Source: an uncultured Hyphomonadaceae bacterium (GTDB lineage Bacteria; Pseudomonadota; Alphaproteobacteria; Caulobacterales; Hyphomonadaceae). From it: a stretch of 10,204 nucleotides of DNA. Where the stretch lies: NCBI GenBank assembly GCA_937873805.1, contig CALMWO010000157.1, forward strand, positions 1-10,204, given 5' to 3'. A program made the position numbers and the translations under genes. Below, piece after piece: positions 1 through 6,176 of this stretch (positions are counted from its first letter, which is position 1; every line of letters begins with the position of its first letter). The notes under the pieces were generated by a model. That model was not told the origin of the DNA. It was given only the letters and a program-made list of their open reading frames with translations, and did not search any database.

Positions 1-689
1 GCTTCAAGCGCAGCGATCTCTTCGGACAGTGTACGATACTTGCGCGCCTTGCTGGCCTGTCGCTTCAGCGAGTTCGCCTGCTTTTCAACCTCGGCCATGA
101 TGTCGGCCAGCTTGGCGAGGTTTTCGTCGGCGGCCTTGAGCTTTAGCTCCGCTTCGTGGCGGCGGGCAGCGAGACCGCCGATGCCTGCGGCTTCTTCGAG
201 GATACGCCGGCGATTCTGTGGCTTGGCGCCAATCAGTTCACTGATCTGGCCCTGACGGACGAGCGCGGGCGAGTTCGCGCCCGTTGAGGCGTCGGCGAAC
301 AGGAGCTGCACGTCCTTCGCGCGGACCGTGCGGCCATTGATCCGGTAGGACGAGCCCGCGCCGCGTCGGAGCATGCGACGGATCTCGATCTTGTCCTCGT
401 CGTTGAACTCGGCCGGGGCCGAGCGTTCGGCGTTGTCGAGGATGAGGGTGACTTCCGCCATCTCTCTGGCGGGGCGCTGATCGGTGCCGGAGAAAATGAG
501 GTCGTCCATCTCGCCGCCGCGCATGGCGCGCGCCGATGTGGCGCCCATGGACCAGCGCAGCGCTTCGAGCAGGTTGGACTTGCCGCAGCCGTTCGGACCG
601 ACAATGCCGGTGAGGCCTTCCTCGATCGGCACATCTACCGGATCGACGAAGGACTTGAAGCCCGCGATCTTGAGGCCGATCAGGTGCAA
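1..689 (-). CDS. smc: Chromosome segregation protein SMC, N-terminal part (partial, runs off left edge)
   Basis: SMC ATPases form a ring with ScpA/ScpB in the cytoplasm and organise and segregate the chromosome. The reading frame from 689 stays open to the left edge, giving about 229 residues of a protein usually near 1,150. It begins MHLIGLKIAGFKSFVDP, has the SMC Walker A GPNGCGKS at residues 31-38 followed by NLLEALRW, and the Q-loop region LVRQGQISELI, then the helical start of the first coiled coil (RRRILEEAAGI and a charged Lys/Glu-rich stretch). The hinge, signature and Walker B lie outside the window. An in-frame TGA sits at 713-711 and the only plausible start after it is TTG 689-687, with AGGAA about 8 nt upstream. 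Earlier genes on this strand (two DsbA-like, DUF721) are probably co-transcribed, but a candidate promoter lies in the 111-nt gap. The family assignment is essentially certain; the TTG start is inferred. Confidence 0.95.
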   Translation of the reverse strand, partial: MHLIGLKIAGFKSFVDPVDVPIEEGLTGIVGPNGCGKSNLLEALRWSMGATSARAMRGGEMDDLIFSGTDQRPAREMAEVTLILDNAERSAPAEFNDEDKIEIRRMLRRGAGSSYRINGRTVRAKDVQLLFADASTGANSPALVRQGQISELIGAKPQNRRRILEEAAGIGGLAARRHEAELKLKAADENLAKLADIMAEVEKQANSLKRQASKARKYRTLSEEIAALE

Positions 690-731
690 GCCGGGTTCCT
701 GTTTGGCCCTTCAAAATCCGGGCTTTTGGCG

Positions 732-760
732 CCTCTACGGGGAACAGCGGGCGGGGTCAA
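732..760 (-). promoter_or_regulatory. Candidate sigma-70-type promoter for smc
   Basis: On the minus strand TTGACC (760-755) is followed after 17 nt by TAGAGG (737-732), about 43 nt before the smc TTG start. The -35 box is good and the -10 box is weak. It would give smc transcription independent of the upstream DsbA genes. This is pattern matching only. Confidence 0.3.
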
Positions 761-800
761 TGGCTGTCGCCAGCGGGGCGATGATTGGCTGCGCCGCGCG

Positions 801-1448
801 CTATTGCGGAGCAGGCGTGGGCGGCTTTGCCAGTTCCGCGTCGATGGCGGCGGAGAGGGCTTCGATTGTCTGTTCCACGTCTTCGCCGCCGATGAGGAAG
901 GTCGGCGTCGAGGTCACGAAGGCCGGGGATTCCTGCACGTATTTGCGCGTGACTTCGATCAGCGCCTTGTCGTCGATGCAGGTGCCAACCTGATCCGCGT
1001 TGAGCCCGTGACGGCCCCCGAGGTCGCGCAAGTTCTTCTGCAGGCGCCAGGGATTGCGGCCGGACTCGATGATCTCGTTCTGGTGATCGAACAGATCGTC
1101 AATGACGGCAAAGAACTTGTCCTCGCCTGCGCAGCGCGCGATGGCGGCGCCGGCGAGTGAGATCGCCTGCGGCGGCGTCGGCATCACGACCCAGGCGAGG
1201 CGCGCCTTGCCGGTGTCGATGTATTTCGCCTTCAGCTCCGGGAAGACTTGCTCGTGAAAGGCGCGGCAGTGGCCGCAAGTCGTGGAAGCATACTCGGTGA
1301 TCAGAACGGGCGCGTTGGGATCGCCCATGATCGGCTGGCCGAGGAAGGGTGTTATCTCGACCGTCTTGTAAGGCTCAGGCTCGCGCGGTTGCTCGCATGC
1401 GGCAAGCGCGAGCGCGGCGGCAATGAAGGCCAGTCGGGCGAGAGCCAT
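801..1448 (-). CDS. DsbA-family thiol:disulfide oxidoreductase, lipoprotein (first of tandem pair next to smc)
   Basis: Predicted periplasmic thioredoxin-fold protein of 215 residues (DsbA/Thioredoxin_4 type) that would oxidise or isomerise protein thiols. The N-terminus is a short hydrophobic signal ending in LALAAC, so Cys18 is a likely lipidation site and the protein is probably membrane-tethered. The active site CGHC is at residues 58-61 in the context YASTTCGHCRAF, and the cis-proline is in TSTPTF (Pro182). Two further cysteines, Cys106 and Cys157, could form a second structural disulfide, as in some alphaproteobacterial DsbA proteins. The tail ends PPTPAPQ. The ATG at 1448-1446 lies 6 nt after the stop of the upstream paralogue without a clear Shine-Dalgarno, suggesting translational coupling. 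Both proteins share the block PxLKAxYIDTGK after the active site, so they look like a duplication that then diverged. The natural substrate is unknown. Confidence 0.88.
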   Translation of the reverse strand: MALARLAFIAAALALAACEQPREPEPYKTVEITPFLGQPIMGDPNAPVLITEYASTTCGHCRAFHEQVFPELKAKYIDTGKARLAWVVMPTPPQAISLAGAAIARCAGEDKFFAVIDDLFDHQNEIIESGRNPWRLQKNLRDLGGRHGLNADQVGTCIDDKALIEVTRKYVQESPAFVTSTPTFLIGGEDVEQTIEALSAAIDAELAKPPTPAPQ

Positions 1449-1454
1449 CCGGCG

Positions 1455-2225
1455 CTACGATGGCGGCGTCGCGGGCGGCGTTGCGCCCGGAGCGGCCGCG
1501 GGCGCCGGCGTTGCAGCCGCCGGTGCGACTGTTGCGCCAGCAGCAGCGGGGGCTGGGTTGCCCAGCTTTTCCTCGATCTTGGCGACGATCAATTCCCAGG
1601 TCGGGTTCGGTACGTGATCGCCGTTGATGAACACGCTGGGCGTCACGCGGCCCTGCATGCCGGCGGCCTTCAGCATTGCTTCGCCATCATTACCGGATTT
1701 CTCGATCGAGGCTTTCAGCTCGGGCTGGAAATCCATGCAGGTGCGGGCCTGTTCGCGCGTGACGCCGTGCTTCTGCGCGATCTCCGCGATGATCGGGCCG
1801 GCGCCGCCTTGCTGGGCTGCGGTGAGCAGATCGTGCTGGCGCGTGAAGAACTCGTCGACGAGATCGACATACTTCGCTTCGCCGCCGCAGCGCGCGACTG
1901 ATGCGAACAGCACACCCATGCCTTCGGCATCGATGGGCATGTCGCGGTAGACCAGCTTCACCTTGCCGGTGTCGATGTATTGCGCCTTCAGCTTCGGCAG
2001 TTCCCACTTCCAGAAGTCGCGGCAGTGGCTGCAGGTGAGGGCGGCGTATTCGATCATGGTGACAGGCGCGTTTGCGTCGCCAATCGGAACGTCGCCGAGA
2101 ACCGGGGTCACGGGCACGGGCGTGAATGCGCCGGCTTGTGGCTTCTGCTCGGAGCAAGCGGCCGCCAGCGCGAGGGTCGCGGCGAAGACCGGCGTAAACA
2201 GGCGGCGGATGGCGTGGGCGGACAT
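1455..2225 (-). CDS. DsbA-family thiol:disulfide oxidoreductase, lipoprotein with Ala/Pro-rich tail (second paralogue)
   Basis: A 256-residue predicted periplasmic thioredoxin-fold oxidoreductase. The signal peptide (MSAHAIRRLF then a hydrophobic stretch ending LALAAAC) has a plausible lipobox at Cys24. The active site is CSHC at residues 65-68 (context YAALTCSHCRDF), the cis-proline is in VTPSVF (Pro196), and a second cysteine pair is at Cys113 and Cys163, matching the pair in its neighbour. Residues about 223-256 are a low-complexity tail of Ala, Pro, Thr and Gly, probably a disordered spacer in the envelope. The frame is open back to 2381, but ATG 2225-2223 was chosen because GAGGGGAA lies just upstream and the signal peptide starts exactly there. 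It follows the DUF721 gene after 73 nt and precedes the next DsbA gene by 6 nt. Whether it is an oxidase or an isomerase cannot be told from sequence. Confidence 0.88.
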   Translation of the reverse strand: MSAHAIRRLFTPVFAATLALAAACSEQKPQAGAFTPVPVTPVLGDVPIGDANAPVTMIEYAALTCSHCRDFWKWELPKLKAQYIDTGKVKLVYRDMPIDAEGMGVLFASVARCGGEAKYVDLVDEFFTRQHDLLTAAQQGGAGPIIAEIAQKHGVTREQARTCMDFQPELKASIEKSGNDGEAMLKAAGMQGRVTPSVFINGDHVPNPTWELIVAKIEEKLGNPAPAAAGATVAPAAATPAPAAAPGATPPATPPS

Positions 2226-2252
2226 TGGGCGTTCCCCTCGAGATTTCAACCG

Positions 2253-2281
2253 GTTTTGGCCAAAGGCGGGCCTGCGGTCAA
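2253..2281 (-). promoter_or_regulatory. Candidate promoter upstream of the tandem DsbA genes
   Basis: TTGACC on the minus strand (2281-2276) is followed after 17 nt by the poor -10 CAAAAC (2258-2253), in the 73-nt gap between the DUF721 gene and the first DsbA-like ATG. The same TTGACC box occurs upstream of smc. It is weak evidence for an internal promoter. Confidence 0.22.
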
Positions 2282-2298
2282 CGCTTGCCGTCAGGTGG

Positions 2299-2829
2299 CT
2301 AGCCTTTGCGCTGGCCTGTAAGCACCGCTTCGCCAAGCTGGGCGAGGGCGTTGCGGATTGCCCTGTTCTGGACGGGGGCAAGGTGTTTCACCAGCGCTTC
2401 ACGCTGTTCTGGCGTCAGGGGGCGCGGAATGACGAGGTTCAGTTGCTTGGGCGGCGCTGTCTGGATGAGTTTGAGCGAGGTGATTTTCGAGCCGGAGGCA
2501 AGGTTCACCCTCTCCAGGATGTGATCCTTGGCATGCTGGATGATCGGGGCCGCGGCCGACGTAACCCGCAGGTGAAGCACGCCGCCATCCTTGGCGCGGG
2601 ATACCCGAACCGGCTCGGTTATGGCGGCGAGACGCAGGCCAACAATCTCGCTCCAGCGGGACTGAAGCGTTTCGGGAGCGGGGCCGGCATTCTTCAAAAG
2701 GGGGCGCAGGGCGCGGGTAACAGCAGCCCCCATTGGCCGGGCCGGACGATAGACCGGAATGGTGCGGGTCTGCGCCAGCCGGGCTTCGGCTTCGCGCTCC
2801 TTTTCCCGCTGGTCCCAGTCGATCGTCAT
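2299..2829 (-). CDS. DUF721 domain protein, DciA-like (candidate replicative helicase loader/operator)
   Basis: A 176-residue cytoplasmic protein with no signal or membrane helix. After a charged N-terminus (MTIDWDQREKEREAEARL) comes the DUF721 core: a helical start MGAAVTRALRPLLKN, the typical LQSRWSEIVGLRLA block, then GGVLHLRVTSAAAPIIQHAKDH and LERVNLASGS, matching the KH-like fold of the family. Some DUF721 proteins are DciA, the ancestral partner of DnaB helicase in bacteria lacking DnaC/DnaI. That role is inferred here from family membership only. The C-terminal third is positively charged (EALVKHLAPVQNRAIRN). The frame is open to an ATG at 2919, but that start would overlap mutY. ATG 2829-2827 has AAGAAGG just upstream and leaves a 78-bp divergent promoter region. 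DUF721, DsbA-like and smc genes next to divergent mutY is, as I recall it, a recurrent alphaproteobacterial arrangement. Confidence 0.85.
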   Translation of the reverse strand: MTIDWDQREKEREAEARLAQTRTIPVYRPARPMGAAVTRALRPLLKNAGPAPETLQSRWSEIVGLRLAAITEPVRVSRAKDGGVLHLRVTSAAAPIIQHAKDHILERVNLASGSKITSLKLIQTAPPKQLNLVIPRPLTPEQREALVKHLAPVQNRAIRNALAQLGEAVLTGQRKG

Positions 2830-2907
2830 GAGCCTTCTTGCCAGTATTCTGGTTTCGTCGGAATGGCCTCGGGCAGATAGTCTTGAGGCAGTCAGTCTTC
2901 GGGTTTC
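2830..2907. promoter_or_regulatory. Divergent intergenic region between DUF721 and mutY
   Basis: A 78-bp stretch separates the start codons of two outward-facing genes, so promoters for both must lie here or inside the neighbouring coding sequence. I find no convincing -35/-10 pair in either direction. The only repetition is a short AGTCTT seen twice (near 2879 and 2894). Confidence 0.5.
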
Positions 2908-3996
2908 ATGACCACTCACAGCCTCAGGAAGATGCTAACCGCAGTGGATCGCTGGTATCGGCGACATGCGCGGGTGCTGCCGTGGCGTGTCGGGCCAGAG
3001 GATCGTGATGCGGGCGTGAAGCCCGATCCATACCTCGTGTGGCTGTCCGAGGTGATGCTGCAACAGACGACAATTCCCCATGCAACGCCGTATTTCGAAC
3101 GCTTCCGGTCGCGCTGGCCGACCGTGAAGAAGCTGGCGGCGGCAAGCTGGGAGGACGTGTCTGCAGCGTGGGCCGGGCTGGGCTATTACAGCCGCGCGCG
3201 CAACCTCCATGCCTGTGCAAAAGCGGTGGCGGAGCGCAGAAGTTTTCCACAGGACGCGAAAGGGCTGCGCGAGCTTCCCGGCGTGGGTCCGTACACGGCT
3301 GCAGCGATTGCCTCGATCGCATTCGACGAACGCATTGCGCCAGTAGATGGGAATATCGAGCGTGTCGTCTCACGGCTGTGGGCGATCGGATCGGATGGCA
3401 CGGAGAAGGGTTGGCGCGCTGCCAAGCTGGTGATTGCCGCTCGCGCGCAGGAAATGGCCGATGCCTTGCCTGCTGCGATACGCGCTGGCGATCTGGCGCA
3501 GGCTTTGATGGATCTGGGCGCGACGGTGTGTATGCCGCGCGAGCCGAACTGCCTGATTTGCCCGCTCAACGCGATGTGCGCGGCGCGGGCGGAAGGCGAT
3601 CCGGATCGCTACCCGGTGAAAGCCGAGAAGAAGGCGACGCCGACGCGATACGGCGCGGCGTTCGTGCTGGCGCGTGGGGGCGAGGTCTTGCTCGTGCGTC
3701 GACCGCCGAGCGGATTGTTGGGCGGCATGATGATGCCGCCGGGCAGCGCGTGGAGCGAAGCCAGGCTGGACGATCCGCTGGAGGGCGCGCCGGGGAAATT
3801 CAACTGGCAGCGCGTCGGTGAAGTGCGCCACGTATTCACGCACTTCGCGCTCAAACTCGACGTGTGGCGCGCTGAGGCGCCGGCGCGCGCGAAGGTCGCT
3901 GGCGAGTGGATGACATCAGAAGATGCGTTGGCTGCGTTGCCAACAGTGGGCCGCAAGGCAGTGGCGCTGGTTATTGGCGGGGCCAAGCAGCGGTAA
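2908..3996 (+). CDS. mutY: A/G-specific adenine DNA glycosylase MutY
   Basis: MutY removes adenine mispaired with 8-oxoguanine, starting base excision repair. The 362-residue protein has the family layout in full: catalytic Glu48 in WLSEVMLQQT, the helix-hairpin-helix LRELPGVGPYTAAAI (120-134), catalytic Asp147 in APVDGNIERV, and the 4Fe-4S cluster with Cys208, Cys215, Cys218 and Cys224 in the canonical Cx6Cx2Cx5C spacing. A C-terminal Nudix-like 8-oxoG recognition domain follows from about residue 240 (LLGGMMMPPGS and VRHVFTHFAL). Length is normal. ATG 2908 gives the usual short N-terminus before WYRRHARVLPWR. No strong Shine-Dalgarno is present; the ATG at 2932 is preceded by AGGAAG but with almost no spacing. 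It is divergent from DUF721 and followed on the same strand by a dioxygenase gene, which suggests a repair-related unit. Confidence 0.97.
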   Translation: MTTHSLRKMLTAVDRWYRRHARVLPWRVGPEDRDAGVKPDPYLVWLSEVMLQQTTIPHATPYFERFRSRWPTVKKLAAASWEDVSAAWAGLGYYSRARNLHACAKAVAERRSFPQDAKGLRELPGVGPYTAAAIASIAFDERIAPVDGNIERVVSRLWAIGSDGTEKGWRAAKLVIAARAQEMADALPAAIRAGDLAQALMDLGATVCMPREPNCLICPLNAMCAARAEGDPDRYPVKAEKKATPTRYGAAFVLARGGEVLLVRRPPSGLLGGMMMPPGSAWSEARLDDPLEGAPGKFNWQRVGEVRHVFTHFALKLDVWRAEAPARAKVAGEWMTSEDALAALPTVGRKAVALVIGGAKQR

Positions 3997-4080
3997 ATCT
4001 TGCGCAATGCGGCGTCGGAAACGCGTCGGCAGGGTTGGCGCCTTCATGTGACGTGGCGCGCAGCAATGTCAGGGGCGCGC

Positions 4081-4788
4081 GTGACACCGGAGAAGACACT
4101 GGCCAGCTTCGACTGGGCGTCGATCGAGCGGGAGATCGATGAGGTTGGTTGCGCGATCACGCCTCCGCTGTTCGATGCTGAGCAGTGCGAACAGCTCGCG
4201 AAATCCTATGACGATGAAGCGTTGTTTCGCTCAAAAGTTGTCATGGCAAGGCACGGCTTCGGCCGGGGCGAGTACAAATATCTTGCCTATCCGCTTCCCG
4301 ACCCGATCGCACGGCTGCGAAGCGCGCTGTATGAGCAGCTTGCCCCGATTGCCAATCGCTGGGAGCAAGCGCTGGGGCGGGAGGGGCGCTTCCCACCGAC
4401 GCACGCCGAGTTTCTGGAAACCTGCCACGCGGCGGGTCAGGCGCGGCCAACGCCGCTGCTGCTGAAGTATGGCCCCGGCGATTTCAACTGCCTGCATCAG
4501 GATCTGTATGGGGCGCATGTGTTTCCGCTGCAGATGGCGGTGCTGCTGTCGCGCCCAGGCGAGGATTTCACGGGCGGCGAGTTCGTGCTGACGGAGCAGC
4601 GGCCACGCATGCAGTCGCGTGTCGAGGCTGCACCGCTGGGCTTGGGGCAGGGCGTGATCTTCGCGGTCAACGAGCGGCCGGTGCGGGGCGCGAAAGGCAT
4701 CTATCGCGTGAAGATGCGCCACGGCGTCAGTCGCCTCCGCTCAGGCACGCGGCATACGCTGGGGATCATCCTTCACGACGCCACGTGA
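4081..4788 (+). CDS. 2OG-Fe(II) dioxygenase of the PF09859 / COG3826 family
   Basis: A 235-residue soluble protein that fits the family annotated as an oxygenase acting on damaged DNA (a role predicted largely by homology, AlkB-like chemistry). Visible features are the conserved VVMARHGFGRGEYKY block (53-67), LLKYGPGDFNCLHQDLYG with the metal-binding HxD at His139/Asp141, GGEFVLTEQRPRMQSR, the distal His214 in VKMRHGVSR, and Arg224 in GTRHTLGIILHDA that would hold 2-oxoglutarate. All expected ligands are present, so the enzyme should be active. The frame is open from TTG 4000, with ATG at 4066. GTG 4081 was preferred because AGGGG lies 5 nt upstream and the N-terminus then fits the family better; ATG 4066 (five residues longer) remains possible. 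It follows mutY by 84 nt with no terminator seen, so co-transcription is likely. The true substrate is unproven. Confidence 0.87.
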   Translation: MTPEKTLASFDWASIEREIDEVGCAITPPLFDAEQCEQLAKSYDDEALFRSKVVMARHGFGRGEYKYLAYPLPDPIARLRSALYEQLAPIANRWEQALGREGRFPPTHAEFLETCHAAGQARPTPLLLKYGPGDFNCLHQDLYGAHVFPLQMAVLLSRPGEDFTGGEFVLTEQRPRMQSRVEAAPLGLGQGVIFAVNERPVRGAKGIYRVKMRHGVSRLRSGTRHTLGIILHDAT

Positions 4789-4835
4789 CTTCGGTGTGAG
4801 CCAAGCGCAGTCTGGGCCGCCACAGGGAGGCGATC

Positions 4836-5222
4836 ATGCTGGATCACATCGGACTGAAGGTGACAGACGTCGAACGATCCAGGGTGTTCTACGACCAGGC
4901 GCTGAAACCACTGGGCATCAGTGTCATCATGGATGTTTCGGCCGCCGAGACCGGCTCGACGCCGTTTCTTGGCTATGGCGAAGGTCGCAAGCCGTATTTC
5001 TGGATCAATCAGCAGGCTCGCGCGACCGAGCTGCTGCATGTCGCGTTTACAGCAGAGAGCCGGGCGAAGGTGGACGAGTTCTATCGCGCCGCGATGGCCG
5101 CAGGCGGCCGCGACAACGGCCCGCCTGGCCCGAGGCCGCATTATCACGCGAGCTATTATGGCGCGTTCGTGCTGGACCCGGACGGGCACAACATCGAAGC
5201 GGTCTGTCATGCGTCCGAGTAA
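4836..5222 (+). CDS. VOC superfamily (glyoxalase/bleomycin-resistance fold) protein
   Basis: A 128-residue single-domain VOC protein starting MLDHIGLKVTDVERSRVFY, with the usual beta-alpha-beta-beta-beta repeat pattern twice. Potential metal ligands in typical positions are His4 in the first strand, His68 in LLHVAF and Glu121 in DPDGHNIEAVC; the DPDGHNIE ending is characteristic. Members include lyases, dioxygenases, isomerases and resistance proteins, so no substrate can be named. The closest general description is a glyoxalase-like protein of the short lactoylglutathione lyase type. The start is secure: AGGGAGG lies 6 nt before the ATG. It is 47 nt downstream of the dioxygenase gene on the same strand and may be read from the same transcript. 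It ends 15 nt from the convergent cytochrome gene, with no room for a separate terminator. Confidence 0.88.
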   Translation: MLDHIGLKVTDVERSRVFYDQALKPLGISVIMDVSAAETGSTPFLGYGEGRKPYFWINQQARATELLHVAFTAESRAKVDEFYRAAMAAGGRDNGPPGPRPHYHASYYGAFVLDPDGHNIEAVCHASE

Positions 5223-5237
5223 GGCGACGGCAGAAAC

Positions 5238-5984
5238 TTAGTGCGGAGCAGGCGCCGGTTGGGCCGGAGCTGGCGTGGTTGTCGGCGCCGTCGGAGCCGG
5301 AGCGCCGGGAGCAGCCGGGGTCGCGCCGGGAACGGCAGCAGGAGCTGCGCCATCGACCGGAGCCGCGGGAGCGGCGCCATCAACCGGAGCAGCAGCGCCA
5401 TCCGCCGGAGCGGTCGCCGAAGCCGGAAGCGGATCGGGCAGCGGCACGCTTTCGCTGCCGAGCGTGCGCAGATACGCGATCAGGTTCGCGCGATCCTGCA
5501 GGCCGGTCAGGCGGCTGTTGATGCCGGCGAAGTTCATCGCGGTGCCCGAAGCGAAGCCTTTCGGGCGCTCGATGAAGTGATCGAGGTTCTCGTAAGTCCA
5601 GTTGCCTTCATGCTCGGTGAGCGAGCCGGCGCCGGTCGAGTATTTGAAGCCCGCGTGCGAGGCGATATCGCGACCGAGCACGCCGAAGAGGTTCGGCCCC
5701 TGGAGGTTTGCGCCGCCCTGCGTGAACGTATGGCACTGGAGGCACTTCTTGTGCTGCTCCTCGCCTTTCGCGACGTCGGCGGTGGAAATCAGGGTGAAGT
5801 AGTCGCGCGGCCCTTCGACAACGGCTTCGCCGCCGGTGTGCGCTTCGGGCACGTCGACGAGATAGCCGGGCTTCTCGTGGTGCGCGGTGTGGAACAGGGA
5901 ATGCGAGGCCTCGTTCAGGCCGATCAGCGCGAGGCCGGTCCCGAGGATGCAGAATGCAATCTTGTTGAAGCCCAGATCACTCAT
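5238..5984 (-). CDS. Membrane-anchored c-type cytochrome (CycM / cytochrome c552-like) with Ala/Pro-rich tail
   Basis: A 248-residue periplasmic monohaem cytochrome held by an uncleaved N-terminal helix (residues 8-23, IAFCILGTGLALIGL). The haem site is CLQCH (Cys81, Cys84, His85), followed by GANLQGPNLFGVLGRD, and the methionine ligand is Met150 in GTAMNFAGI, with LIAYLRTLG closing the domain. This matches CycM/cytochrome c-y proteins that carry electrons from the bc1 complex to terminal oxidases. Residues 181-248 form an Ala/Pro/Thr-rich extension containing the repeated block PVDGAAPAAP, encoded by near-identical 17-bp DNA repeats. The frame is open to 6065, but ATG 5984-5982 puts the membrane anchor at the true N-terminus; only a weak GGAG is seen upstream. 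The gene is divergent from pheA. CycM and pheA are, as I recall, neighbours in other alphaproteobacteria, often with kdsB between them; no kdsB is present here. Confidence 0.9.
   Translation of the reverse strand: MSDLGFNKIAFCILGTGLALIGLNEASHSLFHTAHHEKPGYLVDVPEAHTGGEAVVEGPRDYFTLISTADVAKGEEQHKKCLQCHTFTQGGANLQGPNLFGVLGRDIASHAGFKYSTGAGSLTEHEGNWTYENLDHFIERPKGFASGTAMNFAGINSRLTGLQDRANLIAYLRTLGSESVPLPDPLPASATAPADGAAAPVDGAAPAAPVDGAAPAAVPGATPAAPGAPAPTAPTTTPAPAQPAPAPH
5347..5411. repeat. Three near-identical 17-bp repeats inside the cytochrome c tail
   Basis: Copies of GCGCCATCNNCCGGAGC lie at 5347-5363, 5374-5390 and 5395-5411, offset by 27 and 21 bp. Both offsets are multiples of three, so the repeats encode the in-frame (P)VDGAAP-type blocks of the tail. 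Such repeats can expand or contract by slippage without breaking the frame. Confidence 0.7.
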
Positions 5985-6051
5985 GGTCTGACCGTGCTCC
6001 AGTCCCTGAAAAAGCGGGGCCCCAAAAAGTCGATTCGCGCCCGCACGCGGG

Positions 6052-6097
6052 GGGCTTTCTTGCATTTTAGCTGGAGCCCAGCAACCAGAGAAAGCCC
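6052..6097. promoter_or_regulatory. Nested inverted repeat over a candidate cytochrome c promoter
   Basis: In the 192-bp divergent region between the cytochrome and pheA, a perfect 9-bp inverted repeat GGGCTTTCT (6052-6060) / AGAAAGCCC (6089-6097) encloses a smaller one, GCTGG (6070-6074) / CCAGC (6078-6082). On the minus strand TTTCTC (6093-6088) and TAAAAT (6069-6064), 18 nt apart, form a possible promoter for the cytochrome gene, lying inside the repeat. It could therefore be an operator, or a stem-loop in a transcript. The rest of 5985-6176 shows nothing else I can name. Confidence 0.35.
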
Positions 6098-6176
6098 GGC
6101 GAAATGACGCACAGTCAGATCGGCTAACCCCCTATTTCGGTTGCCCTCTTCGGCTGGCTGGGGGCATAGAGGCCCA

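Noticed and set aside
1963..2880. A 305-codon open frame on the plus strand opposite the DsbA-like and DUF721 genes
   Set aside because: It spans two genes and their intergenic gap on the other strand, has no domain features, and both minus-strand genes are well supported.
6047..6070. Phe-rich leader peptide and attenuator upstream of pheA (TTT CTT GCA TTT TAG)
   Set aside because: There is no start codon in that frame within reach, and no terminator with a T-run follows on the plus strand.
5241..6107. A 288-codon open frame on the plus strand opposite the cytochrome gene
   Set aside because: It is the antisense shadow of a high-GC gene: Arg-rich, no recognisable domain, and the minus strand encodes a clear cytochrome c.
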